From: Flavobacterium sp. LC2016-01
Lineage (GTDB): Bacteria > Bacteroidota > Bacteroidia > Flavobacteriales > Flavobacteriaceae
DNA: 64,000 nucleotides
Direction of reading: 5' to 3'
Assembly: GCF_009711135.1 (NCBI RefSeq)
Contig: NZ_WMIC01000001.1
Location: forward strand, 1 to 64,000
Shown here: positions 8,153 to 16,319 of the stretch, piece after piece
Layout: every line of letters starts with the position of its first letter
Position numbering within the stretch: position 1 is the first letter of the stretch
Translations under genes and position numbers: made by a program
Notes under the pieces: model-generated
Seen by the model: only the letters and a program-made list of their open reading frames with translations
What the model was told of the DNA's origin: nothing
The model's database searches: none

Positions 8153-8845
8153 TTAATCTAATTTGTTGATGTAGTATTTTGGATATTTGCTCGCTACAAA
8201 GGTAAATTGATTTTTTGATAAAGGCTGATTGGTTTTAAAAGAATTAACGGTTAAAGTTGTTTTTGTTCCGTTTTTTCCAGTTTCGATTAAATTGTAAATG
8301 TGTTTTGTCTGAACATCAATGCCTAAAAGAATTTCTTTTCTTTGGTCTTTACCGCTTGTTGGCACTAATTTGATGTACTGAATTTTTCTTCCCTTAACAT
8401 TCTGAACAATATCCATGTTGTATTTGTATCCAGAATTAAAGAAAGTAAGCATTTTTGAAGGCGTAATAGCATTGTCATCTTTCTCATTTACTTTCGAAAT
8501 AGTAACTTCTTCGTCTTCAGGATTTATAGTATAGGTTTTTTGCCCGTCGAATATTTTAGTGACACCCATGAAATTCAAAACATATTGATTTCCTTTCATA
8601 GTTACATTTCCTTTACTGTCTTGATTAATGTTTTCTTTAGCATTATTCAAAGAGTATTTAAAATCGATAACAATATTGTCGTAACTTTTAATTTTAGTGG
8701 TTACCTCGTTCAATAAATCTTTGGCTTTTTTATCCTGAGCCTGAGTTGAAGTGAAGCTCAAAAGCAATATTACTGCAATTTGAAAGCACTTTTTAGTCAT
8801 GTTAGTGATAGAATTGTTTCTGATTTCCTGAATTTTCGTTTTCAT
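8153..8845 (-). CDS. lolA: LolA-like outer-membrane lipoprotein carrier protein
   Basis: An exported protein of about 215-230 residues with the LolA/LolB fold signature: AKDLLNEVTTKIKSYDNIVIDFKYSL after the signal peptide, then GNVTMKGNQYVLNFMG, FDGQKTYTINPEDEEVTIS and a C-terminal TTLTVNSFKTNQPLSKNQFTF. LolA carries lipoproteins through the periplasm. Two starts are credible. MKTKIQ at 8845 falls just after the ftsK stop. MTKKCFQ at 8800 gives a compact 21-residue signal peptide (MTKKCFQIAVILLLSFTSTQA). A longer frame to 8890 would overlap ftsK and is unlikely. It lies between ftsK (7-base gap) and the LptF/G-type gene. Bacteroidota LolA proteins are divergent, so the name rests on fold motifs and context. 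Confidence 0.85.
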   Translation of the reverse strand: MKTKIQEIRNNSITNMTKKCFQIAVILLLSFTSTQAQDKKAKDLLNEVTTKIKSYDNIVIDFKYSLNNAKENINQDSKGNVTMKGNQYVLNFMGVTKIFDGQKTYTINPEDEEVTISKVNEKDDNAITPSKMLTFFNSGYKYNMDIVQNVKGRKIQYIKLVPTSGKDQRKEILLGIDVQTKHIYNLIETGKNGTKTTLTVNSFKTNQPLSKNQFTFVASKYPKYYINKLD

Positions 8846-8852
8846 GATGGGG

Positions 8853-11312
8853 TTAATTTTGTTCATTATTAAAAAATTGATCAAGAGCACTTAAGTCTAA
8901 AATGTTCACGCTTCTTGCTTTACTGCCTTCAAAAGGGCCAACAATTCCGGCTGCTTCCAATTGATCAATCAATCGCCCGGCTCTGTTGTAGCCTAATTTT
9001 AATTTTCTTTGCAGTAATGAAGCAGAACCTTGCTGTGCATTGACAATAATCTCAGCGGCTTCTCTAAATAAGGTGTCTCTTTCGGAAATATCTATATCAA
9101 GATTGATGCCACTTTCTTCTCCAATGAACTCCGGAAGCAAATATGCTGTGGCATACGCTTTTTGTCCGCCAATAAAATCTGTAATTTTTTCAACTTCAGG
9201 AGTGTCAATAAATGCGCACTGTACACGCACAACATCGTTTCCATTTGTGTATAATAAATCTCCTCGTCCAATAAGCTGATCAGCACCTTGAGTGTCTAAA
9301 ATTGTTCTCGAGTCAATTTTTGAAGTTACTCTAAACGCTATTCTGGCTGGGAAATTGGCTTTAATCAAACCTGTAATTACGTTTACAGAAGGTCGCTGTG
9401 TGGCAATAATTAAGTGAATACCAATGGCACGGGCAAGCTGAGCCAGACGCGCAATCGGAATTTCGACTTCTTTTCCGGCAGTCATAATTAAATCGGCGAA
9501 CTCATCGACAACCAAAACGATGTAAGGTAAAAATCGGTGTCCGGCTTCAGGATTTAATTTTCTTGCTTTGAATTTATCGTTGTATTCTTTAATATTTCGA
9601 ACCATCGCATCTTTTAATAAAGAATAACGATTGTCCATTTCAGTACAAAGCGAATTTAAAGTGTTGACAACTTTTGCATTATCTGTAATAATAGCATCTT
9701 CTGTATCAGGAAGTTTGGCTAAATAGTGTCTTTCAATTTTATTGAAAAGCGTAAGCTCCACTTTTTTCGGGTCAACCAAAACAAATTTTACTTCTGCTGG
9801 ATGTTTTTTGTATAAAAGCGAAGTTAATACAGCATTTAATCCAACCGATTTACCTTGTCCAGTAGCACCCGCCATCAATAAGTGAGGCATTTTGGCTAAA
9901 TCGACAACAAAAGTTTCGTTTGAAATTGTTTTTCCTAATGCAATTGGTAATTCCATTTCGGCTTCTTGAAACTTAGCTGATCCAATAACGCTTTTCATCG
10001 AAACCATCGTTGGATTCTTGTTCGGAACCTCAATACCAATCGTTCCTTTTCCTGGAATTGGCGCAATAATACGAATTCCTAAAGCGGATAATGAAAGTGC
10101 AATATCATCTTCTAAACTTTTAATTTTAGAAATTCTGATTCCGGCTTCCGGTACAATTTCATATAAAGTTACCGATGGACCAACAGTCGCTTTAATCTGA
10201 GCGATTTCAATTTTGTAGTTACGCAATGTATCTACAATTTTATTTTTGTTTTCTTCTAATTCTTCTTGATTGATCGTAATGCCGCCTGTCGAATATTCTT
10301 TTAATAAATCGATGGTTGGGAATTTGTAATTCGAAAGATCTAAAGTTGGGTCAAATAATCCAAAATCAGCAACTAGGCGAGAAGCCAGATTTTCTTCAAT
10401 AATATCTTCTTCTTCTGCTTTTTCGATCACAAACTCTTCAGTGTGAGCTGGAGCTGTAACAGTTGCAGGATTGATATTCATTTGAACGGGTTTTAAAACC
10501 GGATTTAAATCAATTTCTGAAGAATTTGAAATAGTAGGTTTTAAAGCTTCTTTATTGATTTCGAATTGGGAATCAACCGTTTTTAAGTGAATGTTATCCA
10601 ATTCAGGATCTTCTTCCTCAATTGCAAATTCTTCTAAATTATAAGCACTTTCTGGTTGTGGATGTTGTTGAACAGGTTTTATAGATTCTAATTCTGAATT
10701 AAATTCCTTTTTAGTTGAATCAAAATAAGACTGAATTTTTTCAGGTGATACTTTTATTTTGAAAATCAAATAAACGATCAGACCGAAAAACAAGGTCAAT
10801 AAAGTTCCTGTTTTTCCAATGTAATCCTGAAGAAAAAGATTCAATTCATAACCAATTGTTCCTCCTAATTCTGGCGCTGATGTAGCGAAAAAACCAAACA
10901 GAATAGAAACAACAATCATAGCAAATAAGTCCCAAAACCAAGTGTTTTTTAGTTTTTTGGTCGAAAGTTCTAATGCTAAAAACAATCCGGTAAGGAAAAA
11001 TAAACGGACAAAAATAAAAGAAGCAATCCCAAAACCTCTGTAAACAATAAGATCAGCAAGATAAGCTCCGAATTTTCCGAGCCAGTTTTGTACCACTTCG
11101 TCTCGGTCTCCAAGACTGTTGACAGCACTTTGGTCTGTTTGCCACTGTCCGTTAATATAAAACGAAATAAATGCAACCAATAATGCGATTGAAAAAAGTA
11201 TTAGAAGACATCCCAAAACAAACTTTTGCTGTTTGGTTAATTTCCAAGACCTAATATTCTCAACTTTTGATTCAGTTTTTTTGTCTGCCGTTTCTTTTTT
11301 TGTTTTTGCCAT
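8853..11312 (-). CDS. ftsK: DNA translocase FtsK/SpoIIIE
   Basis: An 819-residue protein with the full FtsK plan. Four to five membrane helices occupy residues 25-185, followed by an acidic, Glu/Pro-rich linker (190-320). A motor domain carries Walker A GATGQGKSVG near residue 475 and Walker B VLVVDEFADL near 600. A C-terminal winged-helix gamma domain (ASLLQRKLKLGYNRAGRLID) recognises polar DNA sequences. FtsK pumps chromosome ends through the closing septum and activates dimer resolution. The linker is short compared with E. coli. It lies 13 bases downstream of dgkA and 7 bases upstream of lolA in a seven-gene operon. Confidence 0.96.
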   Translation of the reverse strand: MAKTKKETADKKTESKVENIRSWKLTKQQKFVLGCLLILFSIALLVAFISFYINGQWQTDQSAVNSLGDRDEVVQNWLGKFGAYLADLIVYRGFGIASFIFVRLFFLTGLFLALELSTKKLKNTWFWDLFAMIVVSILFGFFATSAPELGGTIGYELNLFLQDYIGKTGTLLTLFFGLIVYLIFKIKVSPEKIQSYFDSTKKEFNSELESIKPVQQHPQPESAYNLEEFAIEEEDPELDNIHLKTVDSQFEINKEALKPTISNSSEIDLNPVLKPVQMNINPATVTAPAHTEEFVIEKAEEEDIIEENLASRLVADFGLFDPTLDLSNYKFPTIDLLKEYSTGGITINQEELEENKNKIVDTLRNYKIEIAQIKATVGPSVTLYEIVPEAGIRISKIKSLEDDIALSLSALGIRIIAPIPGKGTIGIEVPNKNPTMVSMKSVIGSAKFQEAEMELPIALGKTISNETFVVDLAKMPHLLMAGATGQGKSVGLNAVLTSLLYKKHPAEVKFVLVDPKKVELTLFNKIERHYLAKLPDTEDAIITDNAKVVNTLNSLCTEMDNRYSLLKDAMVRNIKEYNDKFKARKLNPEAGHRFLPYIVLVVDEFADLIMTAGKEVEIPIARLAQLARAIGIHLIIATQRPSVNVITGLIKANFPARIAFRVTSKIDSRTILDTQGADQLIGRGDLLYTNGNDVVRVQCAFIDTPEVEKITDFIGGQKAYATAYLLPEFIGEESGINLDIDISERDTLFREAAEIIVNAQQGSASLLQRKLKLGYNRAGRLIDQLEAAGIVGPFEGSKARSVNILDLSALDQFFNNEQN

Positions 11313-11325
11313 TCTTGCGTTCCGC

Positions 11326-11700
11326 CTATATAAATTTTGGGATATAAATAATTAAGCCAATTGCTATTGCAGTCATTGCGGCAAAAAATACCGCTCCGGC
11401 AGCAATATCTTTAATAAATCCGATTCGTCTGCTGTAATCAGGATGAATAAAATCAGCAATTTTTTCAACTGCTGTATTCAAACCTTCAACACTTAAAACT
11501 AAGCCAATTGCCAAAGTCTGGCAAAGCCATTCGGTTTGTGAAATATGAAAATAGAACCCGGCAATGGTCATGATAATTCCCAATGAGAATTGAACCATAA
11601 CGCTGTGTTCTGTTTTGATTAGTTTTACAGCTCCTTTAAAAGCATATGTAACGCTTTTTAAACGACCTGTAACAAATGTATTATCTTTTTGAAACTCCAT
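11326..11700 (-). CDS. dgkA: Diacylglycerol/undecaprenol kinase family protein
   Basis: A 124-residue integral membrane protein with the DgkA signature: an N-terminal amphipathic part (FKGAVKLIKTEHSVMVQ), three membrane helices, and the catalytic motif VEGLNTAVEKIADFI containing E-x-x-N-T-A-x-E. In Gram-positives and Bacteroidota this small kinase often acts on undecaprenol; in E. coli it recycles diacylglycerol. The substrate is not decidable here. Length is normal. It lies 13 bases from both tpx (upstream) and ftsK (downstream), inside the operon. Confidence 0.92.
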   Translation of the reverse strand: MEFQKDNTFVTGRLKSVTYAFKGAVKLIKTEHSVMVQFSLGIIMTIAGFYFHISQTEWLCQTLAIGLVLSVEGLNTAVEKIADFIHPDYSRRIGFIKDIAAGAVFFAAMTAIAIGLIIYIPKFI

Positions 11701-11713
11701 TTATTGGAAAATA

Positions 11714-12211
11714 TTATAGTGCTGCTAAAGCCGCTTCGTAATTTGGTTCGTTTGCAATTTCTGCAACTTGTTCTGTGTGCGTAATTGTTCCGTCAGCGTC
11801 AACAACAATGATTGCTCTTGAGTGTAAACCAGCTAAAGGTCCGTCAACGATTTCTAAACCGTTTGCTTTACCAAAGCTTCCTTCTTGGAAATCAGATAAA
11901 TTAACTACATTTTCTAAACCTTCAGCACCACAAAAACGTTTTTGAGCGAAAGGTAAATCTCTAGAGATGCATAAAACAGTAGTGTTCTCTAATCCGCTTG
12001 CGCTTGCATTGAATTTTCTAACAGACGTTGCGCAAGTTCCTGTATCAACACTTGGGAAAATATTTAAAACTAATTTTTTACCTGCAAAATTGCTTAGTGA
12101 AGCAACTGATAAATCGTTTTGTACTAATTTGAAATCAGCCAATTTTGATCCAACTGCTGGTAATTCGCCTGATGTATGAACTGGATTTCCTCCTAATGTT
12201 ATTGAAGCCAT
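11714..12211 (-). CDS. tpx: Thiol peroxidase (atypical 2-Cys peroxiredoxin Tpx)
   Basis: A 165-residue peroxiredoxin with the Tpx signature. The peroxidatic Cys60 lies in [13 protein letters not shown] and the resolving Cys94 in [13 protein letters not shown], the Tpx-type spacing that gives an intramolecular disulfide. The N terminus [15 protein letters not shown] is typical of the family. It reduces peroxides in the cytoplasm using thioredoxin. It is the first gene of the seven-gene minus-strand operon. A -7 element (TACTTTTG) lies about 26 bases upstream of the ATG, so the operon is likely transcribed from here. Read-through could couple peroxide defence to envelope and riboflavin genes. 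Confidence 0.95.
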   Translation of the reverse strand: MASITLGGNPVHTSGELPAVGSKLADFKLVQNDLSVASLSNFAGKKLVLNIFPSVDTGTCATSVRKFNASASGLENTTVLCISRDLPFAQKRFCGAEGLENVVNLSDFQEGSFGKANGLEIVDGPLAGLHSRAIIVVDADGTITHTEQVAEIANEPNYEAALAAL

Positions 12212-12236
12212 GATTTTTGTTTAATTTAATGAGGTT

Positions 12237-12244
12237 CAAAAGTA
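12237..12244 (-). promoter_or_regulatory. -7 promoter element of the tpx operon
   Basis: Minus-strand TACTTTTG matches TAnnTTTG, 26 bases upstream of the tpx ATG. No clear -33 TTG is seen at the expected distance. Confidence 0.55.
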
Positions 12245-12330
12245 AGGATTAATATTTGAATCTAAAAGTATTTGTTATGGGTTTAAGGAGAGATTAAGGA
12301 GGTGAATTTTTATTTTGGTTTGTATATAGA

Positions 12331-12480
12331 TTGAACGCGGATGGCACAGATTTGCTTACGCAAAAACGCGGATTTAAACGGATTTATTTTTTTTATGATT
12401 ACGTACGAAACGAAAAGAATCCGTTTAAATCCGCGACTTCACGAAGTGAATCCGTGTCATCCGTGTGCAATTTGCCACAA
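12331..12480. repeat. Palindromic intergenic repeat (GCGGAT/ATCCGC type)
   Basis: A perfect 18-bp inverted repeat, CGCGGATTTAAACGGATT at 12367-12384 and its complement at 12418-12435, is nested in a longer imperfect palindrome. The outer palindrome joins ACGCGGATGGCACAGAT on the left with its partner GTGTCATCCGTGTGC on the right. There is no coding sense. It looks like one copy of a dispersed, foldback-type element. Confidence 0.75.
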
Positions 12481-12482
12481 TA

Positions 12483-12515
12483 CAAAAAAAGCGTCCCTAA
12501 AATAGAAACGCTTTC
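12483..12515 (-). terminator. Intrinsic terminator after the 12557-12814 gene
   Basis: AAAGCGT and ACGCTTT arms enclose a 13-base loop. On the minus strand they are followed by a T tract (AAAAAAA on the plus strand at 12484-12490). It lies about 45 bases past the stop of the small gene and closes the peroxiredoxin/thioredoxin transcript. Confidence 0.75.
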
Positions 12516-12556
12516 TCAGTCTTGTTTTTTGTTTTTTATTTGAAAAAGAGGCCGAT

Positions 12557-12814
12557 TTATTTATCGATTGAACCTAAAACACGTTTCATGAACGTATTTA
12601 AAGCTTCTTTTTTATCTGTTCCTTGTGCAACCAATTTTTGTACTTCAAGTGCACCGTACATATTCGAAATCAATTCGCCAATTACGTCTAATTCTTCGTC
12701 TTTAAGAGAAGGAATTTCAGTCATAGCTTCAAGAACTTCGATTGTTTCAATGATATAATCCTGATCGTTTTCTTCGATGAATTGCGTCAAATGCTTTATT
12801 ACAGGTAATTTCAT
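12557..12814 (-). CDS. Small conserved protein next to thioredoxin (DUF6952-like)
   Basis: An 85-residue soluble protein (begins MKLPVIKHLTQFIEENDQDY) rich in acidic residues, with no cysteine, signal peptide or membrane segment, and predicted to be mostly helical. From memory, proteins like this sit beside a thioredoxin and a 2-Cys peroxiredoxin in many flavobacteria and are labelled DUF6952; I have not verified that match. It lies about 110 bases downstream of the thioredoxin gene, before a terminator, so it is probably the last gene of a peroxiredoxin-thioredoxin unit. Function unknown; a role as a partner of the redox pair is inferred only from position. Confidence 0.7.
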   Translation of the reverse strand: MKLPVIKHLTQFIEENDQDYIIETIEVLEAMTEIPSLKDEELDVIGELISNMYGALEVQKLVAQGTDKKEALNTFMKRVLGSIDK

Positions 12815-12829
12815 AATTTAGACTTCTTA

Positions 12830-12925
12830 GATTTTTAGACATTCTTAGACTTCTTAGACCTTTTTAAAGTTTGTAGACAACTTCTAAGAAGTCTAAAAAT
12901 CTAAGCCAGTCTAACTAATCTAAAT
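12830..12925. repeat. Low-complexity palindromic repeat (CTTAGA/TCTAAG type)
   Basis: The spacer between the small gene and the thioredoxin gene consists of iterated GACTTCTTAGA-type words on the left (for example TTAGACTTCTTAGA) and their complement on the right (CTTCTAAGAAGTCTAAAAAT). It forms a long imperfect hairpin. Related words recur at 13245-13470, 27728-27775 and 39020-39050. Confidence 0.7.
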
Positions 12926-13234
12926 TTAAGCAATTGCGTTTACAAGATCGATTAAAACTTCTTGTTTATTAGTTTGTGTTTCGCCAACCAATTGTCCGTT
13001 TACGAAAGTGGCGAATGTTGGCAAATTGCTCACATTAGCTAATTTTCTTGATTCAGGAGCATTTTCTGCATCAACCAAAACAAAAGTGATAGCTTCATTT
13101 TCTGTGGCTAATTTTTTGAATTTTGGTTTCATAATACGGCAATTTCCACACCATGAAGCTGAATATTGTACTACTACTTTTTCGTTTTTAGCAACTAAAT
13201 CTGCTAACGTATCTTCGTTTAAGTCGATTAACAT
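12926..13234 (-). CDS. Thioredoxin-family protein with CGNC active site
   Basis: A 102-residue single-domain thioredoxin fold. The redox motif is SASWCGNCRIMKPKF with cysteines at 29 and 32. The cis-proline region VSNLPTFATFVNGQ is present. The active site is CGNC, not the usual CGPC; the central residues set redox potential, so this may behave differently from classic TrxA. It is probably cytoplasmic, as there is no signal peptide. It lies between the small DUF6952-like gene and the 2-Cys peroxiredoxin at 13470-14108, which suggests it is the dedicated reductant of that enzyme. Confidence 0.88.
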   Translation of the reverse strand: MLIDLNEDTLADLVAKNEKVVVQYSASWCGNCRIMKPKFKKLATENEAITFVLVDAENAPESRKLANVSNLPTFATFVNGQLVGETQTNKQEVLIDLVNAIA

Positions 13235-13244
13235 AATTTTTATT

Positions 13245-13469
13245 TTTTGAGGTGCTAAGTCGCTAAGGTTCTAAGTTTTTTAGCCCTTAGTCCATAAAAT
13301 GACTTAACGTTAAAATTATTTTTTGAGATCTAAAGCTATCAAGGTTCTAAGATTCTAAGAGTTAATCTTAGAACCCGATAACTGTATTGTAGAATTTTAT
13401 TTAAGATTTAAAAGTTCAGTAAAAAAACTTAGTGCCTCAGTACCTTAGAACCTCAGAACCTTAAAAAAA
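13245..13469. repeat. Repeat-filled spacer (CTAAGGTTCTAAG / CTTAGAACCT)
   Basis: A spacer of about 225 bases between the thioredoxin and peroxiredoxin genes. The left side reads GCTAAGGTTCTAAG-type words. The right side reads their complement (CCTTAGAACCTCAGAACC), so the whole region can fold back. No gene is seen here. It belongs to the same word family as 12830-12925. Confidence 0.7.
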
Positions 13470-14108
13470 TTAGTTTGCGCTTAAGTATTCAGCAGTACTT
13501 AGTCTGTCAGCAGACATAGCTTCTTTACCAGCTTCCCAGTTTGCAGGACAAACTTCACCTTTAGTTTGGATGTGTGTGTAAGCGTCAACCATTCTTAAGT
13601 ATTCGTTTACGTTACGTCCTAATGGCATATCGTTAACACTTTCGTGGAAGATTTTTCCAGTTTCGTCAATAAGGTAAGTAGCTCTGAAAGTTACGTTTGA
13701 ACCTTCGATGATAACTGAATCCGTTTCTTCGCTGTATTCTGTAGAATCAATATCTAAAATTCCTAAAATGTTAGATAAGTTACGGTTTGTGTCCGCTAAG
13801 ATTGGGTAAGTAACACCTTCAATTCCACCGTTGTTTTTTGGAGTATTCAACCAAGCGAAGTGAACTTCGTTAGTATCGCAAGAAGCACCAATTACGATAG
13901 TATTTCTTTTTTCGAATTCTGGTAATGCAGCTTGAAAGGCGTGTAATTCAGTTGGGCAAACAAAAGTGAAATCTTTTGGGTACCAAAACAATAATACTTT
14001 TTTGTTGTTGTTTACTGCTTCTTCAAAAATGTTGATTTTTAAATTGTCACCCATTTCTGAGATAGCATCTACTGCAATACTTGGGAATTTTTTTCCTACT
14101 AAAGACAT
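13470..14108 (-). CDS. Typical 2-Cys peroxiredoxin (AhpC/Prx type)
   Basis: A 212-residue peroxiredoxin. The peroxidatic Cys51 lies in KDFTFVCPTELHAF and the C-terminal resolving Cys187 in GEVCPANWEAG. Other family features are WLNTPKNNGGIEGVTYPILAD and FRATYLIDETGKIFH. It reduces hydrogen peroxide and alkyl peroxides in the cytoplasm through an intersubunit disulfide. It is the first gene of the unit running to the thioredoxin and the DUF6952-like gene. A well-spaced promoter (TTG, 21 bases, TACTTTTG) lies upstream. The C-terminal tail (LSTAEYLSAN) lacks the YF motif of hyperoxidation-sensitive Prx. Confidence 0.93.
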   Translation of the reverse strand: MSLVGKKFPSIAVDAISEMGDNLKINIFEEAVNNNKKVLLFWYPKDFTFVCPTELHAFQAALPEFEKRNTIVIGASCDTNEVHFAWLNTPKNNGGIEGVTYPILADTNRNLSNILGILDIDSTEYSEETDSVIIEGSNVTFRATYLIDETGKIFHESVNDMPLGRNVNEYLRMVDAYTHIQTKGEVCPANWEAGKEAMSADRLSTAEYLSAN

Positions 14109-14143
14109 ATTTTTCGTTTTACGTTAAAAATTTATTTCTGGTG

Positions 14144-14175
14144 CAAAAGTAGGGCATAAGTGCAGGTTCTTACAA
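14144..14175 (-). promoter_or_regulatory. Promoter of the peroxiredoxin gene (-33 TTG and -7 TACTTTTG)
   Basis: On the minus strand TTG (14173-14175) is followed after 21 bases by TACTTTTG (14144-14151), matching the Bacteroidota consensus of TTG, 19-21 bases, TAnnTTTG. The start codon is about 35 bases downstream. Confidence 0.65.
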
Positions 14176-14233
14176 TAAGATGTGATTATTAAAATTTATA
14201 AGTTGATAGTTTTTGATTATTTTTAATTATAAC

Positions 14234-15847
14234 TTATTGAATGTCAACATTTACAGGGAGAACTCCGTTTGAAGAAATTTTATCTAAAAATTGAATTCCC
14301 GCAGTTTTTTGAAATTCCTCAAAATCTTGATAGGCCTGAACTAATCCTGAAGCCTTTTTAAGATTTGGAATTATAGGTAAAGCGTACGGATTTCCGAAAA
14401 CGTAAACGATACATTTTTTGCTTTGAAGCAAATTGGAAAGCAATTCTAAAACTTCGTCATTAATTTCGAAATTGTTCATTGGTTTTGCTTTTGGAACAAA
14501 TAATGAAATTAGGATTGTTTCGAAATTTTCTAATTCTTTTTTGATGGATGAAATATCCGAAACTTCTATATTTTCAAAAGCAAATTCTGGTGAAGTCAGT
14601 TTTGAATTTAAAGTTTTAAAGAAAGTGTTTTCGATATTTTTATATAAACTTAGTTTAGCAAGTTTATTGTTTTTTTGCGCCTCAAAAACCAACTCTGAAT
14701 TTGAATTGTCAATGATTGTGGTAATGGCATTTTGAGCAATTTCCAAATTTAATTCTGATGCTTTTTTGAAATCTAATTCGCCCGAAGCAGCAGTATTTCC
14801 AGAAAGAATTCCAGCTTTTTCTTTGGCCTTCATAATTCTGTTGAAACTTTCCTCGATTCTTTCTGGTGAAGCATTTTTCAGGATTTCTTCAATTCCTTCC
14901 GGAACATTTTCGGCAAAACATAAAACATCATTTCCAGCATTAAAGGCTTCCCATTCTAAATGCCCTTTGGTATCATAAAGTTTAGAAACGCTGTGCATAT
15001 TCAAGGCATCAGAAATCACCAAACCATCATAACCTAATTTATCACGCAGAAGATCCTGAATAACCGCTTTTGATAAAGTTGCTGATGTATCTTTTCCATC
15101 ATTTAAACTCGGAACAGCCAAATGCCCAATCATAATTGAATCGACATTGTTTTCAATTCCTTTGATGAATGGATATAATTCGTTTTCTAATAATTCTTCT
15201 AAAGTTTCCTTTAAAACCGGTAATCCTAAATGCGAATCAACATTTGTATTTCCGTGTCCGGGAAAATGTTTCAGACAGCCTAAAACACCAACTTCCGACA
15301 TTCCTTTTAAATATTCAATGGAAAAATCGGCTACTTTTTCTTTGTTTTCACCAAAAGAACGATAACCAATAACGGGATTATTTGGATTATTGTTGATATC
15401 CGCCAAAGGCGATAAATTGTACTGAATTCCGGCAGCTTTTAAATCTAAGCCAATTTGTTTTCCAACTTCGTAAACTAAATTTGATTTGTTTTCAGGCAAA
15501 GCGCCAAGCGTAATCGCGTACGGATATTGAGGTGTTTTTTCGATACGCATTGCCAAACCCCATTCCGCATCAATACTGATTAAAAGTGGGGTAGCAGCGG
15601 CTTTTTGGTAACGAACAACTAATGCTTTGATTTTTTCGTAGCTGTCATCATTAAAAACAACTTTTTTCTTGCTTTCGTAATTCGTTGCAGCACTAGCACG
15701 GCTGTGAAAAAAGGTTAATCCGCCAATATTGTGTTCTTTGATAAGACGTTCAGTTTCCTGAATATTTTCTTCGGTATCGTTTATGAATACGGCAGGAAAA
15801 AAGAATTGTCCCACTTTTTGTTTTAATGCTTCGGCTGTCATTTTCAT
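14234..15847 (-). CDS. Glycoside hydrolase family 3 protein, beta-N-acetylhexosaminidase (NagZ-like)
   Basis: A 537-residue protein with a GH3 catalytic domain. The NagZ-type motif KHFPGHGNTNVDSHLGLP is near residue 190, where the GHG-x-T-x-x-D-S-H loop holds the catalytic His/Asp dyad. The nucleophile region VISDALNMHSV is near 275. The N terminus (QKVGQFFFPAVFINDTEE) is typical of the family. It lacks a signal peptide, so it is cytoplasmic as in E. coli NagZ. A C-terminal extension of about 150 residues resembles the second GH3 domain. NagZ releases GlcNAc from GlcNAc-anhydroMurNAc muropeptides. It is the last gene of the minus-strand cluster from AnmK, 3 bases after the GNAT gene. Confidence 0.85.
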   Translation of the reverse strand: MKMTAEALKQKVGQFFFPAVFINDTEENIQETERLIKEHNIGGLTFFHSRASAATNYESKKKVVFNDDSYEKIKALVVRYQKAAATPLLISIDAEWGLAMRIEKTPQYPYAITLGALPENKSNLVYEVGKQIGLDLKAAGIQYNLSPLADINNNPNNPVIGYRSFGENKEKVADFSIEYLKGMSEVGVLGCLKHFPGHGNTNVDSHLGLPVLKETLEELLENELYPFIKGIENNVDSIMIGHLAVPSLNDGKDTSATLSKAVIQDLLRDKLGYDGLVISDALNMHSVSKLYDTKGHLEWEAFNAGNDVLCFAENVPEGIEEILKNASPERIEESFNRIMKAKEKAGILSGNTAASGELDFKKASELNLEIAQNAITTIIDNSNSELVFEAQKNNKLAKLSLYKNIENTFFKTLNSKLTSPEFAFENIEVSDISSIKKELENFETILISLFVPKAKPMNNFEINDEVLELLSNLLQSKKCIVYVFGNPYALPIIPNLKKASGLVQAYQDFEEFQKTAGIQFLDKISSNGVLPVNVDIQ

Positions 15848-15849
15848 TA

Positions 15850-16299
15850 TTATAAAGTCTTTTTCATGCAGACACTATTATCCATCTTTTCATAAGGCGG
15901 ATAATTTGGAATTATGATATAATTTAATTTTTGATATAAGTTTATGGCTTCCGGCTGATTTTTTCCTGTTTCGAGAATGGTATAAGTATAACCTACTTCT
16001 TTCGCCCAGATTTCCAATTCGGCTAAAATTTTTGATGCAATTCCTTTATTGCGAAAATCAGGATGAACATACATTCGTTTAATTTCGGTTTTGTCGCTTT
16101 CTTTTTCACGAAAAGCACCACAGCCAACCGGAATACCATTTTCGTAATAAACGATCGTGTGTTTTATTTTATCCGTTTTATTAAACTGATTGTAAAATGC
16201 ATGATCGTCTCCGTCTCGAATTGCTAAATCTTTATCTAATAAAGCAACCAGATTTATAAAATCGATATCGTCTGAATTGGTTCGTTTTAAATTACTCAT
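15850..16299 (-). CDS. GNAT-family N-acetyltransferase
   Basis: A 149-residue single GNAT domain. The acetyl-CoA binding segment is IKRMYVHPDFRNKGIASKILAELEIWA, where motif A appears as R-N-K-G-I-A. The C-terminal part contains GYTYTILETGKNQPEAINLYQKLNYI, usual for the fold. The substrate cannot be read from sequence. It is cytoplasmic and of normal length. It lies 20 bases downstream of the lipoprotein gene and just upstream of the NagZ-like gene, so an amino-sugar or muropeptide substrate is possible but only by association. Confidence 0.85.
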   Translation of the reverse strand: MSNLKRTNSDDIDFINLVALLDKDLAIRDGDDHAFYNQFNKTDKIKHTIVYYENGIPVGCGAFREKESDKTEIKRMYVHPDFRNKGIASKILAELEIWAKEVGYTYTILETGKNQPEAINLYQKLNYIIIPNYPPYEKMDNSVCMKKTL

Positions 16300-16319
16300 A
16301 TCCTAGATATATTTTTTAT

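Noticed and set aside
8846..8890. Longer lolA start overlapping the end of ftsK
   Set aside because: It adds a 15-residue extension before the signal sequence. Starts at 8845 or 8800 give a normal signal peptide without overlap.
12331..12543. A plus-strand 70-codon frame in the spacer downstream of tpx
   Set aside because: It lies across the GCGGAT/ATCCGC palindrome and a terminator; the composition is that of the repeat rather than a protein.
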